This document shows, in pieces, positions 43,411-54,949 of a DNA stretch of 64,000 bases. Both the position numbers and the translations under genes were made by a program. Location of the stretch: positions 1,189,001 to 1,253,000 of the forward strand of contig JAWNZC010000265.1 of assembly GCA_035771165.1 (NCBI GenBank), in the 5' to 3' direction. Below the pieces are notes generated by a model. It worked only from the letters and a program-made list of their open reading frames with translations. It was not told where the DNA came from and ran no database searches. The DNA comes from Paragorgia papillata (Eukaryota; Cnidaria; Anthozoa; Scleralcyonacea; Coralliidae). Positions within the stretch are counted from its first letter, which is position 1, and each line of letters starts with the position of its first letter.

Positions 43411-44199
43411 TCAGATAGCAGAGCAAGGTTATTTAAGGTAATTATACCTTTATAGACTGTGCCCAGTCCTTCAGGAACGAGTCTTAACCGCTCGGTTACA
43501 AGCAATTATTACAAGCAATTATTACTAGCATCAAGCTGCAATTTCTGAAACTAACTATATTTTCATTTATTTATCGCTATACGCGCAAGTCGTACATCAA
43601 TCTCGTACATCATACACAGCACAAGATTACAAAAGCGTAGGAACTGGAGCAGAGGGGCCCCTCCTAATTTTGTCGTAAAGTGCCGTTTTTGCAACAGATT
43701 TACAGAAAAGTGCCCTTTTTATGATAAAACATGTGCCTCATGTGTTTTTTAAAGCTCTACCCCCGAACAAAGTGCCCAGGCGCGTGTTTGGCTTGTTACT
43801 CACGTGAGGCAAGGCAAAAATGTTCTGCCGACTGTGACTGAAAATCTGCCGACTGGTTACCCTCCCCCAACAATGTTATGGCATTTTTTGCATCAACTTG
43901 CTTCCTACGCCTCTGCAAGATTATTATATAATTTACAGTTCATACTATAAGTTGTTAGGCAATAAAACTCTTCTTGGTAACCTAACCCAAACAAAACAAA
44001 AACCTTGACTGGCGCCGAACGGCCGAAGTTTTTGTCTTGGCAACAGGATACTGAGTGCATGACTGCAAACGTGGCTAGTGACTTAATACGTAACTATACA
44101 CTGCATATACTGAACTCAACATGAATGAATGTATATAATGTATATAATATACATGAACACGACATTGGATTCATTCTGACCGTTTTTATTGTGTCTACT

Positions 44200-44422
44200 G
44201 CGCAAGCGCACGAAAGTTCGCCGAAACTGGCCCGAAAGGTCACCATTTTGTTTTGCTCACGAGCACGCGAGGTCGTCGCTCAAAACCGTGCACGATAAGT
44301 ATTACTTCTTTTTTGTTTATCGGAGCCGTTGTGTTCGCACTAACCAAGAGTTCGGTCAGGCGACTCACGAGGCGCTATTTACGTGGAGTTATATAGAAAC
44401 GGAATCAAGCTTTTCCAAGATG
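44200..44422 (+). promoter_or_regulatory. NRF1/YY1-type promoter region
   Basis: ACTGCGCAAGCGCACG (about 44198-44213) resembles an NRF1 site, and CCAAGATGGCGGC (44416-44428) is a YY1 motif placed over an ATG. Together they are typical of housekeeping-gene starts. Confidence 0.45.
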
Positions 44423-46125
44423 GCGGCACGAACAAGGAGAAGGTGAGTAAAAGTATTTCACAACATTCATTTATAAAATAACATTTTGAAAACGCAAGCG
44501 GTGATTGGTTAAAAGTCGTGTTTCTATAACTCTATGGAAAACATGGATGGATTACGCCATCCAATACGCCATCATTCTAATTAAAATTTGTACTGAAACA
44601 CCATATTTATACGCCATCAAACGCAATCCAATACGCCATCAAACGCAATCCAATACGCCATCCGTGGAGGGTAATGAGAATTTACGCTTTTTATTTGGAT
44701 TAATTTGGATTAATTTTAACGTTTAATCTATTTTGACGGGTTATTTTATAAAGGAAATAGAAAACATTTTCCTCGTGTTCCTATAGAGTTATAGAAACAC
44801 TTGTGGAAGTTTGGGAGAACTTGAAATAGCACTGTAATTTCGCACTGTAATTTCTCATTCTCCCAAACTCCCACTTGTGTTTCTAAAATGCAGGAATCGT
44901 GTTAAGCCCGAGGGGGGGAGGCGGGGGGGGGGGAGGCCAGGCAAAGGTGGGGAATTTGGTAAATGTCTCTATCCCCACCCTGCAGCATTTGCTCTTAAAT
45001 TGTGACCCTGGGGTGGGGGCATTTAAATATTCGAAAGGAAATTTTCAAACATTCCTAGGCAGAGAGGGGCAATTTGCCTACATTTGATCATCATAATTCT
45101 CTGCCCTAGGCACCAGGGTTGTGCTTTTGAACACTTCATTTTAAAAAATTCAATTCCCCCAACTTTTGCCCGGCCTCCTCCCCCTTGGGCTTAACACTGA
45201 TTCGTGCATAACTCTATAGAAACACTGAAAATGTTTTTTATTTCTTAAATAAAAAATATCAGCGTGTAACAAAGTTATAAACATGCTATAGAAAATATAC
45301 AAGCCAAAAACGTTGAAGTAAAACAGATAGAATGATAGATATCAGAATCGTTATGAGTTTTTATTTTGGTTACAATTGTGTTAGTCATGAATTATTATTA
45401 TTATTATTCTTTATTTAAGGAGGATAAGTTTTTCAGCAGAGCTGGTGGGGTCTGTCCTCCATTTACAGCTAAGACCTATAGGTGTTGATTTTACGGAGGG
45501 AAGAATACTAGAGAACCCGGGGAAAAACCCTTGAAGCACAGGAGAGACCAACTAAACTCTACTCACATGAGTCCCCACCCCGAGAACGGGGCTATTCCTA
45601 GACGGTCACCCATCCAAGTACTAACCCCATCTAACCGGGCTTAACTATTGGTGAGAGGCAGCGCCCTACTAGTACACGCCACCCGTGCTCCCATGAATGT
45701 GGAAATCCATGGTGCTTCCTCACAATTGTAACCCTCATGCACTAGGAGTACCTTTCAGATGTATGTCATGAAGTTTTCTTGGACAAATAAGTTTATAATC
45801 ACAAAAATTTGGATATTTATTAGTGTTTTCCAGCTTCGATATATTAAATTTATAGCCAATAGAGTGGTTCTCTGACCTGTTACTTATCTGCATGGTCACA
45901 TTTTCTTGTCTTTCAGGTCAGCCACCAGATTTTGTGCCAGTGGAGTGGTCCATTTACTTGACACTTAATGATGATGCCATTCCCTCTGGAAGTAGTATGA
46001 CTTCCATGTTACTGAGAATGAGTAGTACTATTAAGACTTTCAGGCTGATTTTTAAACAAAATAAGAGTCAGTCCCAACTTACATCGAGTTCACTGGTCAG
46101 TCCATGTTCCAGACCTGAACTCTAG
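44420..46125 (+). CDS. Candidate short gene: first exon and 3' exon
   Basis: First coding exon 44420-44442 (MAARTRR plus two bases) ends at AAG|GTGAGT, a strong donor. A possible last exon starts at 45917 after TTGTCTTTCAG. Spliced directly, the frame gives only about 22 residues. In another phase the exon is open to a stop at 46125 (PPDFVPVEWSIYLTLND...), which would require an unseen middle exon. No family recognised. The intron is filled with MITEs and a SINE. Promoter and poly(A) motifs support a transcript; the protein is uncertain. Confidence 0.3.
44518..44800. mobile_element. MITE with GTGTTTCTATAACTCTAT termini
   Basis: The left end at 44518-44536 and its complement at 44781-44800. 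A further copy of the end (ATAACTCTATAGAAACAC) lies at 45208-45226. A 22-bp tandem repeat (ATCAAACGCAATCCAATACGCC) fills 44615-44662. Confidence 0.65.
44900..45196. mobile_element. MITE with TGTTAAGCCC termini and G-rich ends
   Basis: TGTTAAGCCCGAGGGGG at the left and its imperfect complement at 45170-45196, the inverted repeats extending about 45 bp. Inserted between copies of the GTGTTTCTATAACTCTAT repeat. Confidence 0.65.
45393..45691 (-). mobile_element. 5S-rRNA-derived SINE
   Basis: On the reverse strand the head reads GGTTAGTACTTGGATGGG followed by TGACCGTCTAGGAATA, matching the 3' half of animal 5S rRNA (SINE3 class). A unique body follows, then an (AAT)n tail. CATGAAT at 45386-45392 and 45692-45698 is a target duplication. 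It lies inside the candidate gene's intron. Confidence 0.85.
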
Positions 46126-46220
46126 TTATTTTCTGGGTAGAACACTTTTGTAAATGAGCCAATCCTTGTAAAAGGCTACAGGAAAGGTGAAACTGTTGAT
46201 ATTTAGGTGTTCTGTTTTCA

Positions 46221-46226
46221 AATAAA
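46221..46226 (+). terminator. Poly(A) signal
   Basis: AATAAA about 100 bp after the stop at 46125, followed by a T-rich stretch. Confidence 0.45.
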
Positions 46227-46229
46227 GAG

Positions 46230-47170
46230 TTTTTAAAGTTTTGTAACTTTGTTGTTTTTGCCTCTATATTTGGAATTCCTTACCATTATACTGTATATTG
46301 CTCCTATAATCTCTTATTTTGAGAAACAATTATGTGATTGCCTATACCTAACAATTAACATTGTTAAACAGCTAGCTCTGATGTTATGACCATGTTCAAC
46401 TATATTCAACAGTAATTATGGCAAACTGTGCTCTGATGTTGTAAATGAGGAGGTCTCTTAGTACAAACTTGGTTTTTGAGGTCTCCTCAAAAATTCCTTC
46501 TTTCGAATATGTCCGCAAACAATTTTTTCAGACAATTCTTTTCAATTTATTTGAGATACAGTATCTAATTATTTGAACTCTCTTGAACAGTCTTTATGAG
46601 GTGGCCTCTTTACACAAGCTTTAGCCTCTTGAGTTTTCTTCACCAACTTGTATTTTTCTTTATTTTGTAAATAGTTTGGTTTTGGCAAATAAACCATTCA
46701 TTCAATTCACCTCTATTTTTGGCCGCTGGTGTTCTTGGCATGCATGGGGGTCAAAATTGTAACCAGGCCCCAAGTCAGCAAAATTTGACCATTTTTCCTG
46801 TATTGCACCCAAAACAAATACAAATGGCATCAAAATCCATCGAGGATAAATGGCATGCAAAAAGGGATAACTTAGAAAAACTAAACCTAAAAATACTTAC
46901 TGGTAAAAAATAGTCTTTGTGAAAAAGGTTTTATCACAAATACAGTAAAAGACAGTGAATGGCCATTACTGTACCGAAGTATTTGGAAGTGTTCTCGAAT
47001 CAGGAATTTTCAGGGCTTTGATTGGTCCCAAAGATTCTAGCTACGATGACTATGTTCCACTATGGTAAATACTAATTTCCATCTGTGAAACTGACATGGC
47101 ACCATTTTGTCGTTTATTTTTCCTGCTTTTCAGGTTAGGGTTATAAGGTTCGGATTAGGGTTACTTTTAT
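46230..47170. other. Non-coding stretch with a retroelement-like tail
   Basis: GGCAAATAAACCATTCATTCAATTC (about 46684-46708), a poly(A) signal followed by ATTC repeats, looks like a LINE or SINE 3' tail. The open frame at 46719-46913 is repeat-like. No gene. Confidence 0.4.
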
Positions 47171-47175
47171 GTATA

Positions 47176-47412
47176 GGTTAAGAACCTCACCCGAAGTTTA
47201 TTAGCCGATATATAATCTATATCGCTAATAAACTAAGGGTGAGGTTCTTAAGTTATTTATAACATGATCAAGGAGGTTTTCTAAATAATTCAATAGGAAA
47301 AGAACTTGTGATGAGGTTCTATTGTTATTGCGAGGTTTATATAAGGTTGGGAGGTTTATAACCTGTATATAAACCCCAGTACATCAAAGGAAACCGACTT
47401 GATCATATTATA
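47176..47412. repeat. Two adjacent palindromes
   Basis: AAGAACCTCACCC...AGTTTATTAGC pairs with GCTAATAAACT...GGGTGAGGTTCTT (47178-47252). ATGATCAAG...GGTTTTC pairs with GGAAACC...CTTGATCAT (about 47263-47406). Confidence 0.6.
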
Positions 47413-47802
47413 ATGTTCATTAATTTTTTTTGGTTGGGGAAAAGATTAGTAATCGTCATTTCATGATAAAATTTGTTGATAAGATGATGATATATGTAGT
47501 AGACGCACGCTAGCACGTGCCTATTTTTATTTTATATTTCGATAATTTAATTTTTTTCAAGTGATCTTAACGCAGCAGTGAAATGAATGAATGATAAAGT
47601 CCTATAGTAGCCGACTTTTCGTTTTAACAAGCCAAACACTAGGGGCAAATCATTGCAAAAAATTTCCAAAAAATCTCAAACTGAAATTCCAAAAATCTCA
47701 AAATCTCGGCCAAAAATACGAATTTCGAGTTTTTATTTGCCAGTGTAGCAGCCGCGGTTTACGCAGGTTAAATTTTTATTAAATTTTCTTTTTGTTCATG
47801 TT
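47413..47802. other. Gene-free stretch
   Basis: AT-rich, no reading frame or repeat supported. Confidence 0.35.
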
Positions 47803-47805
47803 TAA

Positions 47806-48275
47806 GGGGCTGTTTACATGAGCCCGGCTAGCCGGGCTGGCCCGTTTGACCGAGGCACCTGGTTATATAGTTATTACCTTTTGCGAAAAGGATTCAGTTT
47901 ACATGGAAAGCCGGGCCAGCCCGGTTAGCCGGGATCTCACTTGAGCAAACCGGGGTGCCCGGTTAACCGGGATGAAATTTTCCCATATAAACTGTTCAAG
48001 CCGGGCTAGCCCGGTTAACCGGGCTGAAAAATCAAAACGAAAAAAAACACATGATATGCCATGTGATGATGATTTAACACAATAACTAATAAAAGAACTG
48101 TCTACTTCTGTAAGCAAAACCGTAAAACAAACAATATTATAACTGTATGGATCAAAATATAAAGTCTATTTATTTTGTTTTCAGTTTTCCCGCCAAAAAC
48201 TTTTGTTTATGCAAATTCGAATAGAATTTCAGCCTGGCTTGCCGGGCTGGATACTTAGCTCATGTAAACAGCCCC
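47806..48275. mobile_element. PIF/Harbinger-like MITE (TAA target site)
   Basis: GGGGCTGTTTACATGAGC at the left and its complement at the right, with TAA at 47803-47805 and 48276-48278. The interior repeats CCCGGTTAACCGGG-type blocks, like the element at 21818-22140. 470 bp, non-coding. Confidence 0.85.
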
Positions 48276-48338
48276 TAAGTGATCTCAAACGTGCTTTTTA
48301 GTTTGTAAAAGCACGAAATGCACAGTTGCGGTATTTGT

Positions 48339-48551
48339 CAGTACCGTCGAGAGGGGGGGTAGGCGGGGTAATTACCCCGGGGCCCGGGCCCAGAAGGGGC
48401 CCACTAAAAATTCAGTCTGTGAAGATATATCATATATTATAATAATTATCAAAAACTTAGCGCTGGGGCCCAGTAAAACCTTGGTAAAAATATCGGAGGG
48501 GGCCCTCGCGCAAATTATGACCCAGGGCCCGTTCTGGCTCTCGACGGCCCT
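48339..48551. mobile_element. MITE with CCGTCGAGAG termini
   Basis: CAGTACCGTCGAGAG at the left; CTCTCGACGGCCCT at the right. GGGCCC-rich subterminal blocks on both sides. Style suggests hAT, but no target duplication was identified. Confidence 0.55.
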
Positions 48552-49066
48552 AAACACGAATGCGTTTCTTGAAAAGACTGCGCACAACTGATCAGATTTG
48601 TTCAAAAGAAGGACCACGTGATTCACTTCATCCACCGAAGACGAAATAACTACTGTACAGTGCCAGACTGGAAACTTTGTTACATGCGCACGGAAGAACT
48701 TTTTGTCGCAAAATTATGCGCACGTAACACTTGGTGTTGCGCACGCAACGCTTGGTCTTCTGCACGTAAAGTCGGGGGGGGGGGGGGAATTACCACTAAT
48801 CAGTTATTGCAGGACTGCGGGCTCTGCTGCCTCTGCATAATAAGATACACAAACACACACTAAAATTGTACTCATAAGATACAGCATTTGCATCTAAGCA
48901 CAAACCGCAAACATTTTTTGAGTAACTTAACGATTGAATGAAGCCTTTCTCTCGTTTTAACCAATCAGATTTAATGTTCCCATTGTACAAAGGTCACTGT
49001 GAAGTGAGATCATTAAGAACTTATTTGTTAAAATGAGAGAAATGCCTTATTCAAACGTTAAGCTTA

Positions 49067-49324
49067 AGCCCCGATTATACACGCCGATTTGTGTCGCAAG
49101 ATAAATCGGCGTTCGTGTGTATTGTGTAACACAACGTGCAACGACATGCAACGCCAAAGTTTGCCATTACCGAAGCATTGCAAGTTTTTGTTTTGGGGTC
49201 AAAACTTGCACTGCAACACAAATCGACGTGTGTAGCGGTTGCCAGGTGCCCGATTGATCTCGCAACGGCGCAACGCCATTGCAAAACAAGTCGGCGACAC
49301 AAATCGGCATGTGTAACCGTAGCT
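49067..49324. mobile_element. PIF/Harbinger-like MITE (TTA target site)
   Basis: AGCCCCGATTATACACGCCG at the left; inverted AGCTACGGTTACACATGCCG at the right; both continue ATTTGTGTCGC. TTA at 49064-49066 and 49325-49327. Nested in the older element at 48653-50204. Confidence 0.8.
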
Positions 49325-49595
49325 TTAGGCTTTAAACGTTAAACAATTCCAAACTCCAAAGTCGCGGTTTGCACTCAGTGAAAGCAAATGGCTGTATTTA
49401 TTATGTACACTTTAATAGATATAACTTTCTAAATTCTGCTTTTCAGAACGTTGCTTCGATCATCATACATCAAAACTGCAAGAAATAATTAAATAAACTC
49501 ATAATTGTCAATACTAGATATATAACATTCAAGATAAGTCACATAATACTTTGCATAAAGTATTAAAGGAATGTTCAAAGTTTAAACTGTTTCAG

Positions 49596-50124
49596 TTAAT
49601 GGTTCATTTTCAAAGAAGAAAGGGAAGTCTTGCATGCTTTCTTTTCAGCATGACGTGCCAAGACCTTGAACAGTTCACTACTTTTCCTCATGGATCTTTG
49701 GTCCTTGTGCACAGGAAGATAATGTCGTTTCAGGCCTCTTTCTTTGTCACCATTTATATAACGGTCAGCTATACCATCTAGTGCTGCTTCGCACTGCAAT
49801 ACTGAAGGAAGAGACCAGTCGACCTTTGCTCTCAAAGAAAGAACATCATGACTTTGGCCACCGTCCATTTCTTGAGTTTCCATAACTCAAATGAAATGGC
49901 TCCGCGATAGCTTCTGTGCCTGCTTTTGAGTACATTATGTCGAAAATGACACCAATCTCACGGCCAACAGATTGGTAGAACTCGGTATCATTGTACAGAG
50001 ATTTGATAATGCAATCTTCCTTCAGTACGGCAGTGAATTCCTCCCCACTTGTGAGACAGACGTCGAACTTATCCAGCGCGCGCCTGCTGTTCTTTTGCGT
50101 GCGCGCGCGGCGCTCCGCAGACAA
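49596..50124 (-). pseudogene. Frameshifted fossil of a transposon-like protein
   Basis: Two reverse-strand frames abut: 50124-49846 (ALDKFDVCLTSGEEFTAVLK, SLYNDTEFYQSVGREIGVIF) and 49883-49596 (EMDGGQSHDVLSLRAKVDW, LKRHYLPVHKD). They read as one protein, with the shift between 49865 and 49883. The text resembles proteins widespread in invertebrate genomes that I associate with hAT-type transposon genes; that family link is from memory and weak. Confidence 0.45.
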
Positions 50125-50435
50125 AATTGCGCGCGTGGATTTTCAAGTGCGCACGGAAGATCTTCCGTGCACACTACAAAGTTTCCAGTCTGGGTACAGT
50201 GTACACCAAGAGCAATTCATGAAGGGAAGGTTTTTACAAATTTGGTAAGCATTTTGAGTATAAATTGTAGTCAATTTTCAATTGTGATGCACCAGGCATT
50301 GTTGGAATGATAACAAAAGTTTTTCAATGCCTCTTCAAACTTTAAAATTGTTGATATTTTATCGGGAATTGTGGTGTATTTTTCGGGCTAAAATGGATAA
50401 TGGATAATAATTTAATATTGGTTTGTTTAACAAGT

Positions 50436-50609
50436 AGATGACATTTTCCCGTGCGTGTGTACTGTAATAACGCAAAGATGACGTCAAAGCGTGTAAAGAA
50501 CAAAAAAGTACGACACGAGACGAAGTCGAGTGGCGTGACTGTTGTTCTTCACACGCTGTGGCGTCATCTGTGCGTTATTACAGTACACACGCACGGAAAA
50601 ATATCATCT
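50436..50609. mobile_element. Foldback MITE
   Basis: AGATGACATTTTCCCGTGCG...TGTACTGTAATAACGCA is inverted to 50609, arms about 75 bp, around ACGAGACGAAGTCGAGTGGC. The GTGTACTTTAATAACGCA at about 51475 is a relic of the same family. Confidence 0.75.
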
Positions 50610-52078
50610 ATTTGTTTTATACATCAAATTTTATTATTTTAATAAGAAATGTTTGATATTTTTGAATCGTCGAACCGGCGGCAGGGCTATTGAAAAGGAG
50701 GTAAAATTTTCAATTCAGGTTTAATTACGTCATAAGTGATCTATACAAATAAAGCAATCTGATTGGGCGACAGAAGAAATAAGACTCTCCTGATTGGCTA
50801 ATTTTTCAACTTCAGGTTACGTCATGTATAATTTATGCAAATCATGATCATGACAAATCGATTGTGATTTACAAAATTGAAAGTTTATTCGAACTTCGTG
50901 TCTTCGTCGGCATTTCTAGCCAAAATATTTATCGTTGAACAAACAGATTGGTTCTAATGAACGGGATCTTGCTGTCCCATGTATATTTGGACGCTTCTTA
51001 TGCTGCAAATTCAGCTGGGAAAGCATTTATCGTTGGAGAAGGGCAGAGAAGGCCGAGAAGCACGCGTACTAACCAGCGAAATAATATGTTCTGGAAATCT
51101 TGTTGACATTATGGCTGATAACTCCTGGATTTGTATGGCTGAACAGTATTTCCATGAAGAGGAATGGAAATTGTATCAGAAAATTTCTGAAGCTGTGGGG
51201 TAGATAGCGTTGTGCGCCGGAGACGAAAGGTATTAAATGACCGTATTTATGTCGATAATTTTAATGTCTGTGTCGTTGGACAACGACTTGATGGCCGTGT
51301 CTCTCATCACTGAGTGATATGTGTAATCCTCAGACAGTTGAAATGCACTTTATTTTGTACCAAGTTGCATCTTCAAACGTGTAATTTCATCAAATTTTTA
51401 TAAAACAAATTTTTTTTGCGACTTCGTTTATGCATTAATAACCGAATAACCGTGGTTTATGTCAGCTGTGCATGTGTACTTTAATAACGCATAGTTCTTA
51501 GCCAATCAGATTGTTTGTTTTTCTTAGGTTGTTGTATAAACTTTTCTTGTCAATACTTTGGAGCAAAGATTGTTTTGATGACAAATGTTGGGTTCTTCTG
51601 CCAAGTTTAATACATGTATTAAAGTTATGAGTTATGTAAATATTTGTTGGCACTGTTCAAGATACTGTTTACCGTATACTGTCTTTGATTTTTTCCTAAA
51701 TGCCCACTAAAATGAGCCTGAGTCAAGGCAAAAACATATTTAAATTATTTATGTCTGCAAACATGCAAACATTCAGTATATTGGCCTTGCCATGCATGCA
51801 TATGTCTTGAAGAACAACTGATTTATGGTTGGTCTCATGATTTTGACGTCATTGCTAGACACTTTAAATAATTCAAATTTGGTGAGTTGTTATTGGCTTT
51901 AATTTGATTGGCTTTTTAAGTTTTTAATGCTTTCCATATTTGATTACATATAGCTTTAGTATCATTACATATACTACAATAGTGTTAATACTCTAGCTTT
52001 AATACTCTAGCCATTACTGTAGTGCACTGGCTCTCACTGAAGTTCAATCTGAGCTTGGAACTTGTGCATATGAGTAGA
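50610..52078. other. Gene-free stretch
   Basis: No gene recognised. TTACGTCAT and ATGCAAAT motifs near 50730-50840 could be regulatory, but nothing ties them to a transcript. Confidence 0.35.
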
Positions 52079-52086
52079 GTTATTGG

Positions 52087-52599
52087 CAGTGGTGGACACT
52101 TGACGAAATATTCAGGTGCAGGGGCATGCCCCCCCAGAAAATTTTTAAAATTTGGATCTCTGAAATGGCATTTGCAGCATTCTGAGAACACATTTTGTAA
52201 AAAATTTTAGGTTTTCAAAACACTATTTTAATGGTGCATTTTGTTATAAATCACATGCTAAGCATAAAAAAACAACATTTCAGAGAAAATATTTTGCGAA
52301 GCAAAATTCAAATGACAATGGAAAAATGCGAAGCATCCATCAAGCATGTTGTAACTTGTAAGAAATTTCTTTATCCAAACTTACTTCATAACACTTATTT
52401 TGTGGGATTAGAATACTTTCGCTTGTTTTTATTAAAACACACCATTTTGCTGCTGTTGTTATTGTAATAACTAATAAGTAGTGCTTCCACTTCTTGAAAT
52501 GAAAACTTTCTTGTGCTTCCACTTTTCAAAATGAAAGCTTCAGCTAAAATTATTGGGGGGGCGATCATCCCCCCTCACCCCCCCTAGTGTCCGTCACTG
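52087..52599. mobile_element. Non-autonomous hAT element with perfect 8-bp target duplication
   Basis: CAGTGGTGGACACT at the left and the complement of CAGTGACGGACACT at the right. GTTATTGG flanks both ends exactly (52079-52086 and 52600-52607). 513 bp, non-coding, with poly-C/G subterminal runs. A diverged copy lies at 22380-22700. Confidence 0.9.
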
Positions 52600-52972
52600 G
52601 TTATTGGTGCTCTCCTGTGCTTTGATGGCTCTTCTCTGAGTTCTTGACATATCCTTGCTCCACAAAATTAATTTTAGCTTAATTGAGTGTAGCTAGAAGG
52701 TTCAAGCGGGCCCACAGTAATTGGATAACTTTTGCAGTGTCCCCACCAAAAAGGCAAAGCCAAATAAATAACAATTAGACAATGACCATAAGTTTTCTTC
52801 TATAAGGGTAGCCAGATTGAGTATAGGGTAGCGCTTTGGAAAATAGAGCAAGTACAGTAGTCTAAATGTTTTAGTATAAACCAATTATACTTGTAGTTTG
52901 AAAAAGTTTTTCAAATTGTTTTTCTTTAAAAAATGTATAAAACACAGCATGGTTAGCATTGATCAGCCCTGA

Positions 52973-53060
52973 ATACCATGTTGTTACAACTACACAATTA
53001 TACCATTGTTTTTACAGTAGTGCAGCTATGTATAGGCATTATAAAGTGCAGTAGATACAA
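52973..53060. repeat. Dispersed repeat split by the next element
   Basis: Matches 9718-9800 in order (GTTGTTACAA, CATTGTTTTTAC, GCAGTAGATACA). Its end, GCATGCCTATTTTT, appears only after the piggyBac-like MITE (53392-53405). Confidence 0.65.
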
Positions 53061-53065
53061 CTTAA

Positions 53066-53387
53066 AGTGCCTATGTCATCCTCAGGGACTTTACATATTT
53101 ATACTAATTGGAACATTCTGAGAAGATGTGTAATATATCTTCTCAGGCGAAAATTTCATCTTCATGGATTTTTTTGCCATTAAAGTTGACGGAAGTGACG
53201 TTGAAAGAGGAATCTGTAAAGTGGTTTTCATATAGACAAATTCCTCTTTCAACGTCACTTCCGTCAACTTTAACGGCAAAAAAATCCATGAAGCTGAAAT
53301 TTTTGCCTGAGAAGATATATTACAAATCTTCTCAGAATGTTCCAATTAGTATAAATATGTAAAGTCCCTGAGGATGACATAGGCACT
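53066..53387. mobile_element. piggyBac-like palindromic MITE (TTAA target site)
   Basis: Flanked by TTAA (53062-53065, 53388-53391). Ends AGTGCCTATGTCATCCTCAG and complement. Arms are about 150 bp with few mismatches, around a ~30-base centre. The mirror open frames on both strands are artefacts of the palindrome. Confidence 0.88.
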
Positions 53388-53409
53388 TTAAGCATGCCTA
53401 TTTTTTTGA

Positions 53410-54022
53410 AATAATTCTGAGGAACTAAGGTAGAGAAGTTAGTTTCTACTAAAACAAATGGGTTAGTCCCTCTCAATTTCTATGAAATAATAGTTGATTA
53501 GGGTCTGTGCCCTCATCAACTATATTACCTCAGAAATTTCAAACACATAATCACACAGTGAAAATATAGTAAACTGTTGAGAAATAGTTATGATAATGAA
53601 ACACTGAGTCTGATTCTGTTTTGAGCAGAGCCTCACAAAATAATTAACAAAAGGTTTGAGTCTGAGAGGTGGGGCTTTCTCCTAGAGGGTTATGATTTTA
53701 AGTTTGCTAGGGGGGGTTGTGATTAGGTTTAGGGTCAGGATTAGAGGTGGGGTAGGATCAGGGGGTGTTTGGGTTTCATTTCCTTTAAAATTCAGGATTA
53801 TCGCGAATTCTAAGCTTGTTGACAATTCAAGATTATCATGAATTTTAGATGAGAGGATATGTTGAAAAGTCAGATGCAAATGTAGCTTCCTCATGAAAAA
53901 CCAAGACCAGCCGACAACTTGAAAAAGTATAGAACAAAACATACTGTATTCTGAAAAGTAACACCATTCCTGCAAACACTCGACATATGAGTTAAAACAG
54001 TGGAGCTATACTGTGAAATTGT
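53410..54022. other. Gene-free stretch
   Basis: GGGGGTTGTGATTAGGTTTAGGGTC-type sequence near 53706-53740 is related to the minisatellite at 54640-54800. No gene. Confidence 0.35.
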
Positions 54023-54206
54023 AATATTTCTACTCTATTTCAAAGCCATCTTCAGACAAGTGAAAATACAAAAGCATACCAGGTCTATATATATACAAGT
54101 CAAAGGTTCAGTGACATCATTTGTTTCCCACAATGTCATTGAACCTGGTCTATTTTTGTATTTTCACTTGTCTGATGATGACTTAAAGAAATAGAGTCAA
54201 AATATT
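54023..54206. mobile_element. Foldback element
   Basis: AATATTTCTACTCTATTTC...CTTCAGACAAGTGAAAATACA is inverted up to 54206. A central TTCAGTGACATCA pairs with ATGTCATTGAA. Confidence 0.7.
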
Positions 54207-54313
54207 ATGAAAGTCATTGTTCTATGTTTTTGTTCAAGTTTATGGAAATTTGTGCAACTTCATGGTATTGTATTTTCTGTATAATGAAGCAGTTATCCAA
54301 TTGCAACGATCGG

Positions 54314-54614
54314 GTTTACTGTCATGGCAATAGAAGCGTTCCTAAAATATTGTTGCAATACATTGCTCAAGTTGAACAATTCATTTCATAAGATTCATTG
54401 ACAACTTCCTGTTTTGAATTCTCTTTTGAATTTGATTGGTGTTTGGCAAATAATCCTATTGGTTGTTTAAAAACCAGAAACCAATCAAATTATCTGGGAC
54501 CAGGGTAATTCAAAACAGGAGGTTAGCAATAATTTTCATCAAATGAATTGATCAACTTGAGGAATATATTGCAATGATATTTTAGGAACGCTTCTATTAC
54601 CACGACAGTAATTA
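54314..54614. mobile_element. Foldback element, ~120-bp arms
   Basis: GTTTACTGTCATGGCAATAG...GCGTTCCTAAAATATTG is inverted to 54614. Inner arms read TTCCTGTTTTGAATT / AATTCAAAACAGGAGG. Confidence 0.72.
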
Positions 54615-54639
54615 GTGTGGTCCTTCATCTTCAAAAACC

Positions 54640-54800
54640 AGTAGGGGTGTTGTTGTCGGGGTCTGAGAGGTGGGTCATTTTCCGGAGGGTTGTGATTAGT
54701 TTTAGGGTCACCGGGGGTTGTGGTTAGGTTTAGGGTCACTGGGGGGTTGTGGTTAGGTTTAGGGTTTCCAGGGGGTTGTGGTTTGGGGTTGGGGTGTGGG
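54640..54800. repeat. ~28-bp G-rich minisatellite
   Basis: About four units of GGGGGTTGTGGTTAGGTTTAGGGT(C/T)... The TTTAGGG core is telomere-like, but the unit as a whole is not a telomere repeat. Confidence 0.75.
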
Positions 54801-54949
54801 GTAGGGAATTAGTAAAAAAAAACATGCGTATGATGCAATACATAGAACTGTGTTTGGTTGTATGTCATATTACTCATATATCATCATACATAACGAGAGA
54901 CTATGCTGTGGAGGCTGGTCTTTTAAAATATTTATAAAATGAAATAATT

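Larger units (their letters stand above)
48653..50204. mobile_element. ~1.55-kb element enclosing a transposase-like fossil
   Basis: GTACAGTGCCAGACTGGAAA...CGGAAGA at 48653-48697 is inverted at 50161-50204, giving terminal repeats of about 45 bp. Subterminal GTGCGCAC-type motifs occur on both sides. It encloses the - strand coding relic at 49596-50124 and a younger Harbinger-like MITE. Confidence 0.55.

Noticed and set aside
43617..43915. MITE bounded by GCGTAGGAA / TTCCTACGC
   Set aside because: Only about 9 bp of terminal match and no target duplication; too weak to call.
53091..53362. Two near-identical 84-codon frames on opposite strands
   Set aside because: A mirror artefact of the piggyBac-like palindrome.
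54640..54800. Interstitial telomere repeat
   Set aside because: TTTAGGG occurs only once per 28-bp unit; the unit is a minisatellite, not (TTAGGG)n.
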